14,007 nucleotides of DNA from Echinostoma caproni. Its lineage: Eukaryota; Platyhelminthes; Trematoda; Plagiorchiida; Echinostomatidae. Where the stretch lies: NCBI GenBank assembly GCA_900618425.1, contig UZAN01041123.1, positions 34,914-48,920 of the forward strand, written 5' to 3'. Shown here piece after piece: positions 8,057 through 14,007 of the stretch. How positions within the stretch are numbered: the first letter of the stretch is position 1; each line of letters opens with the position of its first letter. The notes beneath the pieces were generated by a model. The model ran no database searches, was not told the origin of the DNA, and was given only the letters and a program-made list of their open reading frames with translations. The position numbers and the translations under genes were made by a program.

Positions 8057-8483
8057 TGAAAAGGAAGAAAAACGACAAATACAACAATGTGTCATACCGT
8101 GAGATATCTTAAATAAATATTCTGCTTTTTCACCTATCAAACGAACCAATACAGTACCCCGATGGTAGATGGATAACTTAATGTGAACACAATCCCGATC
8201 CATAATTACTGTAAAATTTTTAAGCGAAGCTTTGTGATGGCGGTAACTATGCTCTTCGAATAAAGAAGCTTTCATGGAAGCTACTGTAATACGCATTTAG
8301 TTTCGTAAGACAATGATAATGCTATGTTCGGCCTAGATACAAGCATCACTTGCCTAGCCCCCAACAATGATACGGGGGAGGAAGATCACTGGAGATCAAC
8401 AGTCATAGTGCATTTTCTGGTCATCACGCGACACACAAATACAAGTGGGCATATTCGATGTTGGGAAACGACGTGATGACCCA

Positions 8484-8558
8484 CCAATCAGATCGCGTCC
8501 TTGACACCCCGATTGGTCGATCGGAAGACAGCTGTTTGATTCATTTCAGTCATATAAT
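8484..8558 (+). promoter_or_regulatory. Promoter-like cluster: CCAAT, inverted CCAAT, TATA-like
   Basis: A CCAAT box at 8484-8488 and its inverted form ATTGG at 8512-8516 lie within a CpG-containing stretch. A TATAAT-like element follows at 8553-8558, about 57 bases before the ATG of the ORF at 8615. The spacing would suit an RNA polymerase II core promoter or an LTR U3 region. Each motif is short and could occur by chance. Confidence 0.3.
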
Positions 8559-8614
8559 CTGGAACTGATTCACCCTTGGGTGTCGTGAGCGCACTTGTGG
8601 TGTGACGCGGATCC

Positions 8615-8818
8615 ATGCGTGGCCTGACGGGTTCTGCGCGCTCCGTCCTAACCGATCATTCGGAGTGTTCTAATCTGCAACCTTGGGAATATGATTATCC
8701 GCTGTACAAATACGTGCCTTATGGCAAAGACCTGATGGATCTTATGAAAGTTTATGATAAGAAGTTCAAAAGAAGATTCAGTTGTCTTTTAAGTGTCGAT
8801 ATTAAACTGCTCACTTAG
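8615..8818 (+). CDS. 67-codon ORF, speculative small gene or exon fragment
   Basis: This ORF starts at ATG 8615, stops at TAG 8816-8818 and is followed 48 bases later by AATAAA (8866-8871). Residues 28-37, YPLYKYVPYG, resemble a stretch near the C-terminus of eukaryotic proline dehydrogenase (a mitochondrial flavoenzyme oxidising proline), where a YPxYKYVPYG-like block occurs. The residues after it (KDLMDLMKVYDKKFKRR) do not continue the family, and no catalytic region is present. It could be a relic of a retroposed or exonic fragment, a small species-specific gene, or chance. Confidence 0.3.
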   Translation: MRGLTGSARSVLTDHSECSNLQPWEYDYPLYKYVPYGKDLMDLMKVYDKKFKRRFSCLLSVDIKLLT

Positions 8819-8865
8819 TAGACCTGAGGCACATCCCAACAATCAGTCGGTCAATCTATCTAGTC

Positions 8866-8871
8866 AATAAA
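8866..8871 (+). promoter_or_regulatory. Possible polyadenylation signal AATAAA
   Basis: A canonical hexamer 48 bases after the stop of the ORF at 8615-8818. The position suits a short 3' UTR, but the hexamer is common in A/T-rich DNA. Confidence 0.3.
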
Positions 8872-9340
8872 CCATTCAGTGAAACGTTCGAAACTGAGAG
8901 GGTTGTAATTAACCTCCTGTGCCTATTTCGTTTACTCACAATCTGCCGACGGCTTGACACTCGAGCAGTCAAAACACGCTCCGATTGATGTTTATTCACA
9001 AAATAAAAAGAATTTTCAACAGGTTTTCAACCTTTCGCAGTTAGACATCAGTCAAATAGGGGTTGACCGATCAATAGGGCAGAATTGAACTGAAGTGACT
9101 ATTTTTGAAGAGGGTTTCAAACTCATTGGAATGTAATTCGCATTTAACTCACAGTAACTTATGAATAATGATGTGAAATAATTGATATCCATTAGAAGAC
9201 CTGATTTGCCGTGAGGCCTTCGATTGGAGTTAAGAGATAGATGTATCTGCCCTCGTTGTTGTCGGGTCCAATTGAACTGACTGACTATCTCCGAACAGGA
9301 TCACTGAACAAAAATGAATTGACAATTCCGTTCAACCATG
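8872..9340. other. No recognisable feature
   Basis: No gene, RNA or repeat could be supported here. Confidence 0.35.
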
Positions 9341-9344
9341 GCAT

Positions 9345-9475
9345 GAGCTTGTTGGCACAGTGGTAACACACGTCGTCCTAGCTACAGGTTGGGAGTTCAG
9401 ATCCCGGAAAAACGGTGGATATGCACTACTGATGAGCACCAATAAAAGAAAATCTGGATTCTAGTGCATTTGATT
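9345..9475 (+). mobile_element. tRNA-derived SINE with hammerhead (copy E, second subfamily)
   Basis: The A box TGGCACAGTGG at 9353-9363 fits the consensus at every position. The B box AGTTCAGATCC at 9394-9404 matches 9 of 11 positions, at tRNA-like spacing. A hammerhead follows at 9422-9468. The head (GTCGTCCTAGCTACAGG) and stem I (TGCACTA) differ from copies A-D, so this belongs to another subfamily. The 3' end is unclear because the tail of the other copies was not found here. Confidence 0.7.
9421..9469 (+). ncRNA. Hammerhead ribozyme with intact stem I, broken stem II (copy E)
   Basis: ATGCACTA (9421-9428) and TAGTGCAT (9462-9469) form a perfect 8-bp stem I. CTGATGA is intact at 9429-9435. 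GAA at 9448-9450 is followed by AATC-TG-GATT, a 4-bp stem III, then C at 9461 as the cleavage-site base. Stem II (GCACCAATAAAA) does not pair, apparently because the GGAC-type arm was lost. The core is recognisable, but cleavage would be weak or absent without stem II. Confidence 0.7.
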
Positions 9476-10680
9476 ATATGGATTGTATAAGAGAGCTGAG
9501 GAATGTGCGTGAAGTTGATATTTGAAGGATCGTCAGTTCCAATTGATCATTCGAATGTGGTAGTATGATGTTTAAGTTTATACAGAAACCTTCTTGGACA
9601 ATAAATCTACCGAATGCGATGATCAGACCGGTGCGAATGTAGACATTACTATCAGCATACAGTCTGAAAATGTGTAAGCTGAGTGATTCATCAACTAAGC
9701 GTATCCTAAGCTATAGGTGACACCATTGGTTTATATTTGATTTCAAACATTTCGAGAAGAAAGCAACGTGATTTGCGTTCATGTGCTGGTTCGATTTCGG
9801 TTGAGACTCGGGGTATTTTCAGAATTGGAATCTTTTCGGTTAGTTTGAAAAAGGTGAACTCGGAATTGAGCTAAGTTTATTCCCAAAAATTCGGTTAAAA
9901 ATTAAGCACACACACGAAAGTGCATAATTATCTTTGCTATTCCCTGAAAAATGCTTTCAAACTTGCCCTGGGCATGTGACCCAAGATACGTAGGCTCAGT
10001 TGCATCGGACTGCACTCGCAGAATGATAATTCACAACTCACTCGCTTGCAAGCGTATGACCCTCGTGGTTGAATCGAGTTTCCCTGGTCGACTTAGGCAG
10101 TACTTGCACACGGTCGCCATCAATCTGCATTATCTCCAATGGTCACGTGATACAACATAGAACTCAACTCAGAGTTTGATGCGTTCGACAATGAAAGTAG
10201 AAGTTTAATTTAAAGAATACCTTGTAGATATTAGGTAGCTTCACCATCTTCGGGCTTGTCGCGTATTTTGTAGCATGTCATTCCAAAGTCCATCGCTTTG
10301 GGTGTCGGTTCCCAGAACTGACCAAAGGATTCCCATACCCGTCCAGCATATCGCAGAGTGTATTGAAAGTGATTTGTAATTAAATTGAACCGGGTTCGAA
10401 GTATTGAAGTACCCTACGGGTTCGAGGCTAGGCCGAATGGTCCCGGATCTTGGTTACAGTCAGTCGTTCGATAGACAGGGCCCCCCAGAGAGGTGACAAG
10501 AGCACGTCATACTACTGAGAAGAAGCTGAGACGGAGATTCAAAGTTTGGAAAGTGAGACCTGAAAGAGAAGAAAAGAGGGAAGGGACGAGGTAACTGCTT
10601 GCAGTGTAGAGTTATACGCATCTGGATAGTATACTCATTCCTGCGTAAAAGACCGACATGATGCACGCCTAGAGATACGA
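9476..10680. other. Unassigned stretch
   Basis: No gene or element was recognised. A perfect 12-base palindrome CGCTTGCAAGCG lies at 10043-10054, and a near-palindrome TTGAACCGGGTTCGAA at about 10384-10400. The minus-strand ORF at 10460-10666 shows no family signature. Confidence 0.3.
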
Positions 10681-11111
10681 AGGATATTTATTACTCATAG
10701 TTTTCAAAAAGATTTCCTTTTTTATTTTTGTACACAAAATATCTATAAGTAATGCAGTTGGGATTAAAAACGAAATCGTGATGGGTAGAGAATTAGATGC
10801 ACAGATCAAAAGGGGGCGCTTAAAGGAAATTGTTGTAAGTGGGGTTAAGCCTGGGAAAGATATAGGTCTGTGTTTGAACCTGTCTGACTGGTATTGATAA
10901 CCTCCAGCGCGAGGCTAGTCCTTTAAAGGATAACTCTAATGGTGAAGAACCAGTAACGAACTCCGGTACCGGGCCGAATCTTAAACACCTTTTTGCTGTG
11001 TCCACGAAGCGTATCTAAGCCAAAACGGGTGAAAAAATGGTTGATCGTTTGCGTAGAAAATAAGTGGTAAAGAAGGATAAGGTTCGCTCTGATGCGTCGG
11101 GTAAAAGTTCA

Positions 11112-11600
11112 CTATGGTGAGATGGGATGAGTATAGAAACGGCAGAGACCTGATACGAGCTTTGAGGCTGTTCGCTGAATCCGTTCGAGTAAGTCGCCAT
11201 CAATCACAAGCCCAGAGCAGGCAATTTGGGCTCCGTATTCTAATAAAGGTCTTACGTATGGGACATATTGGGAAGGAGTGCTTGATGAAGTTATCGACCC
11301 CGAAAGCCTTTCTTCTGGCTTTTTGATGGTGGCAATAAAATGAGATTGATCTATATAACCAGAGGTCTTGGATATTATGCTGTTTGACGTTCTGCCACTG
11401 GGATGTGCTACACACATTGAAAGTGTGCGTGCTGTCCCTGCCGAAGGACATAATTTCACAATTACCATCATTTATTGGGAGGCACCAGTCTGATGCTCAT
11501 GCTTTGGTGATGCCCATGACTGCCTGCACTGCATTTGTGTCACCCCCTCCCCTGATTGTGACATCGTCAGCATAAATAACAATATGGACCGGGGTTTTGT
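11112..11600 (-). pseudogene. CR1-type RT, YADD through thumb region (frameshifted)
   Basis: YADDVTIRGGGDTNAVQAV is followed by an in-frame TGA (in KA*ASDWC, where Trp is likely ancestral), then LPINDGNCEIMSFGRD. A frameshift near 11300 moves the reading into the frame with YVPYVRPLLEYGAQIACSG and LLERIQRTASKLVSGL. The remaining RSLPF...LTIVNFYPTH block continues towards 11050. Confidence 0.8.
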
Positions 11601-11619
11601 CCGGAAGGTCATTAAGGTA

Positions 11620-11889
11620 TCAGATGAGAAGAAGTGAACCTAGGACGGATACTTGTGGAAAACCTGTTATCTCCGGCGATAAGTTAGAGAAAGAGGTTCC
11701 TGCTCTAACAGAAAAGGAGCGAGCGGATAAAAAGCTACCTAGAGGATTAAGGAGCTTGCCACTAATACCATACATTTCCAGTTTGTTCATTGGTGGAGAA
11801 TGCGGCACCCAATCAAAGGCTTTAGTAAAATCTATGAAGATTGCGTTTGAGATTTCGCCATCATTATAAACCTGGGCGAGACTTTCCAT
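11620..11889 (-). pseudogene. CR1-type RT palm segment with motif A retained
   Basis: An 89-codon open stretch carries MESLAQVYNDGE, IFIDFTKAFDWVPH and MYGISGKLLN followed by FLSARSFSVRAG. FIDFTKAFD is the RT motif A with its catalytic Asp at residue 20. The usual GVPQGSVLGP box is altered to GFPQVSVLGS, changing a conserved Gly. It runs into YLNDLPDKTPVHIVIYADD after a stop in the same frame. It is the best-preserved part of this LINE copy. Confidence 0.8.
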
Positions 11890-12289
11890 GACATTCAGCT
11901 TTCTCGTACTGCATGATTTGGCGCGAACAAAATCGTGTTGAAAATGGAATTGGTGGGGTTTTATTCTTTTAAATGTTCAAGGATGTCTCTTAATGAGACG
12001 TTCAAAACTTTTACTGGGAACGCGCGTTAGACCCATGGGTCTGTTGCTGCTTGGGTAATTCCGAGATCCCTTTTTGTATATGGTGACGTGGTTGCACTTT
12101 TCCAAGTACCAAGAAATTCACCGCTGTCTATACAGTTGTGAAACAGTCGAGTATAATATGGGATCAGCACAGTTGCTGTCTCCGTTAAGTTCATTCAAGA
12201 AACGCTTTATGCACCAAAAGGGTTGATTTTCAGCGATTACGACTTTTGCAGTGGATATATAAAAACGTGCGATGGGAATGTTAGTAATA

Positions 12290-12940
12290 GCCGACAAGAG
12301 CCTCCAAAACCCTCAGTATGATCGGGGGTGGATGTCTACGGTTGCGGCTGGTCACTCTGTCCCTGCACCTCGCGAAATGCTGTCATACCATCAAGCGTCT
12401 CAAATGGCATCTTCCTACTCACTGCCTTCGCTTGGCGGAGGTGTTCCCCACCACAGTGAAAGAACGAAAGCCGACATCCGGAACTATAACCGTGTGGACC
12501 AGTGGTAGTTCACCTAGGGGAGTTAGCCAAAAACCTTGATTCCAAACCAACCAAGGGGAGGCGTACGAACCACACACACCACTTCCTGGTTGTGGCAGTG
12601 GTCACCGGCTCAATTGAGCATCGGAATGTACTGGAACCTTGGAGGTTTGACCCCATCCAAAGGGCGTACAATCCAATGTACTGGACATCGGCCCCCAAAT
12701 GGATTGCGGTTTTCACACACCACCCTACTACCCTGCGAGTCAGGCTTTTGCCAGCCAAAGGCTCCGGTTGTGCATTCCCCAAGAAAATTCACCTGCCTTG
12801 GCCTGGGCAACCTGTCAGGATTCCACCCACGTGCAAATCATGGAACGCTTCTCTTTTCCATAAAGATTATTGTACGGTTTGTTTGGTTTACAGTCTGTCC
12901 ACAGACAAGTATGAAATATAATAATAATATAATAATACTA
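12290..12940 (+). mobile_element. Interspersed repeat with (TAA)n 3' tail
   Basis: About 640 bases on the plus strand run up to a (TAATAA)n tail at 12917-12938, the way RTE-type and SINE 3' ends look. All three plus frames are partly open (for example 12272-12508, 12502-12921, 12536-13096) but none shows a protein family or codon bias. The sequence feels like one of the abundant fluke interspersed repeats; this is recollection without a search. The left edge, against the CR1 remnant, is uncertain. The overlapping ORFs should not be annotated as genes. Confidence 0.5.
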
Positions 12941-12979
12941 GGCAGTTGTTTCGTTCTGTTTGGGATTCGTCAGCACTGC
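12938..12979 (-). ncRNA. Degenerate hammerhead ribozyme (copy F)
   Basis: The minus strand shows CTGACGA (plus 12967-12973) in place of CTGATGA, then ATCCCAAACAGAAC, which resembles an AGTCCC...GGAC stem II, then GAAAC. Stem III reads ACAACTGC, so the U of the conserved A-U pair next to the cleavage site is C. Stem I arms no longer match. Catalysis is unlikely. Confidence 0.55.
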
Positions 12980-13092
12980 GTACTTTTTGTGTGTCCCTGT
13001 CAGGGTTCAAACCGCAAACTTCCGGATTGGGACTTAAAACACTTACCCCCGAGCTACATGGTCGACGGTCATCACCTTGTGCGAGTGGCTGG
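12940..13092 (-). mobile_element. tRNA-derived SINE with decayed hammerhead (copy F)
   Basis: On the minus strand an A box TAGCTCGGGGG (13046-13056, 10 of 11 positions) and a B box GGTTTGAACCC (13003-13013, 10 of 11) lie 32 bases apart. They are followed by a degenerate hammerhead at about 12938-12979. The head differs from copies C-E, so this is a third subfamily. Its 3' end coincides with the (TAA)n tract that also ends the plus-strand repeat at 12940, and its 5' end abuts the LINE at 13093. Confidence 0.65.
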
Positions 13093-13860
13093 TTAATATA
13101 AAAATAAAGATATAATAAACCAATTGCAAATAACAAAAAAGACAATATAATAAATTCTATTCTTTAGTAGATGAGGGAAAAAGCAGTACAAGAGATTTTC
13201 CCTGAGGTGGGTGAGAATAAACTCACGATTAACCCATAACCGAGTAAGGAATGGAGTGGCACTGTTTCTGTATGTGGAAGAAAGCGTAGGAAGGAGTTGA
13301 TATTTTGAGCTTGCACGGTGATTCGCCAGGGTTTTCGAGATAACCTGGTGCAAACAGTGCTCTTGATCACGTGTTATCCTGTCATTGAAAGTATCACAAA
13401 CGTCAATATGCTTGGAAATAAAGAAATCAACCAAAACAACTCTGTCAATTCCATTGTAGCGGGACAAAAGTTTAATGGATCAGGAAAATAAAGTAAAGTT
13501 TTTAGCTTTCAGACCGGGTATAAATATCCGGAAGCAGTATAGCTAGTGTGGAAGAATGCAGGCACTCATAAATTTAAGAATACGATTATGTGGTAGGGCC
13601 ATTTTCCTGAGACTGTATGCATAAAAAGACCGTTTTCGAACTTTTGTGAAAACGCTGATAACATGCGCAGACCAGGAGAGGTTATGGGTTAGGATGACAC
13701 CAAGGTATTTAACAGATACCGATTTGGGAATGCTTTGATTATCATCTATAATATATGGGAGAGTGTTCTCTGATGAAAGATAACGGTGACCGGTTTTCGG
13801 AATAAATGGAACTTCAATGTATTTATTGATGCGAAGTACCGGGGTTCGGGTCACAGACCA
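13093..13860 (-). pseudogene. LINE reverse transcriptase, C-terminal half
   Basis: A single minus-strand frame runs the whole length with only two stops, a TAG at 13543-13545 and a TGA near 13482. It reads VLRINKYIEVPFI, KYLGVILTHNLSWSAHV, FTKVRKRSFYAYSLRKM, LSRYNGIDRVVLVDFF, RITRDQEHCLHQVIS, and STYRNSATPFLTRLW. The YLGVxLxxxLSWxxHV block is the conserved segment downstream of the RT palm in non-LTR elements, and the Asp/His-Cys-Leu-His block is typical of fluke CR1/Jockey-like elements. The upstream palm with YADD is absent, so the copy is 5' truncated or interrupted by the SINE at 13862. It is much less decayed than the other two LINEs. Confidence 0.8.
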
Positions 13861-13861
13861 A

Positions 13862-14007
13862 TCGTGATTTTCAAATGGGAATTCGTCGTGTATATAGCAA
13901 ATGAAGCGTGAACTGAAAAGCTCGGAAGCACTGGACAGCTGTTTCGACCTGGTTGGGTCTCATCAGCAGTGCGAATCCATCGATCCAACTGGGGATCGAA
14001 CCCGGGA
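13862..14007 (-). mobile_element. tRNA-derived hammerhead SINE (copy C, runs off the window)
   Basis: On the minus strand a perfect B box GGTTCGATCCC (13992-14002) is followed by GGATCGATGGATTC, an intact hammerhead (13928-13972), then a tail TTTTCAGTTCACGCTTC and ACACGACGAATTCCC. The tail ends at about 13862, next to the LINE RT reading frame. The A box lies beyond the window edge. This is the best-preserved member of the family to which the copies at 1-55, 2845-3036 and 3058-3175 belong. Confidence 0.8.
13928..13972 (-). ncRNA. Hammerhead ribozyme, apparently intact (copy C)
   Basis: The 45-base minus-strand unit has stem I arms GCACTG and CAGTGC pairing 6 of 6, CTGATGA intact (plus 13960-13966), stem II GACC/GGTC pairing 4 of 4 around CAACCA, GAAA intact, and ACAGCTGT for stem III, then C as the cleavage-site base (cut predicted between 13934 and 13933). 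Stem III is a loopless palindrome, so a monomer could close it only poorly, and two copies could pair through it. The same short palindromic stem III is known in schistosome SM-alpha hammerheads. Confidence 0.85.

Larger units (their letters stand above)
10845..12235 (-). mobile_element. CR1-type non-LTR retrotransposon RT remnant
   Basis: Minus-strand pieces follow an RT from fingers to C-terminus. In order they are: IPYYTRLFHNCIDSGEF with a decayed IYKKGS block (about 12050-12180), then IFIDFTKAFD (motif A, catalytic Asp codon at 11830-11832), LSPEITGFPQVSVLGS, IVIYADDVTI (YADD at 11563-11574), YVRPLLEYGAQIACSG, LLERIQRTASKLVSGL, LRGHSKKVFKIRPG, and LALEVINTSQTG near the end. The block combining LVRPxLEY, LLExxQRRATK and LRGHS is typical of CR1-like elements (fluke relatives include SR1 and Pido). 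Frames shift repeatedly and several stops are present. A stop at 10845-10847 may be the natural end; the A/T-rich stretch to about 10690 would be 3' UTR. Confidence 0.85.

Noticed and set aside
10384..10428. Two GGTTCGA motifs as further SINE B boxes
   Set aside because: The remaining B-box positions do not fit, no A box lies 30-40 bases upstream, and no hammerhead core follows on either strand.
12502..13096. Overlapping plus-strand ORFs of 139 and 186 codons
   Set aside because: Two different frames are open over the same non-coding interspersed repeat, and the longer one crosses the (TAA)n tail into an antisense SINE. This is not gene-like.

Overview
The window looks like non-coding, repeat-rich nuclear DNA from a parasitic flatworm, most likely a digenean trematode (fluke). 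This rests on four things seen in the sequence: decayed RTE- and CR1-type non-LTR retrotransposons with the peptide signatures familiar from flukes, tRNA-derived SINEs that carry hammerhead ribozyme cores (the arrangement known from the schistosome SM-alpha family), abundant eukaryotic microsatellites, and the absence of any long intact ORF or operon-like layout. The species cannot be named from sequence alone.

Layout. 1-55: probable 3' tail of a hammerhead SINE (+). About 500-2500: a roughly 2 kb RTE-type LINE remnant (-) covering connector, reverse transcriptase (RT) and C-terminal domain. It has frameshifts, stops, a deletion that removes RT motif A, and loss of the YADD box. 2845-3175: two hammerhead SINE copies in inverted orientation, 2845-3036 (-) and 3058-3175 (+). 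3175-5970: no gene recognised; CA, pentanucleotide and AAC microsatellites plus small hairpins. 6061-6167: a short exon-like segment (-) with a perfect splice donor. 7727-7758: an (AAT)n tract. 7890-8056: a tRNA-like SINE (+). 8484-8871: a promoter-like/ORF/polyA-signal arrangement around a 67-codon ORF. 9345-9475: a second type of hammerhead SINE (+) with a perfect 8-bp stem I. 10845-12235: a CR1-type LINE remnant (-) that keeps its YADD box but is broken by frameshifts and stops. About 12290-12940: a non-coding interspersed repeat (+) ending in a (TAA)n tail. 12940-13090: a third tRNA-like SINE with a decayed hammerhead (-). 13093-13860: the 3' part of another LINE RT (-) with only two in-frame stops. 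13862-14007: a hammerhead SINE (-) with an apparently intact ribozyme core, cut by the window edge.

None of the protein-coding remnants is intact, so no element here can move by itself. The SINEs would depend on LINE enzymes encoded elsewhere. The most interesting content is the set of five hammerhead-bearing SINE copies at different stages of decay, with one apparently intact ribozyme at 13928-13972. Host-gene content is limited to one candidate exon and one speculative small gene.
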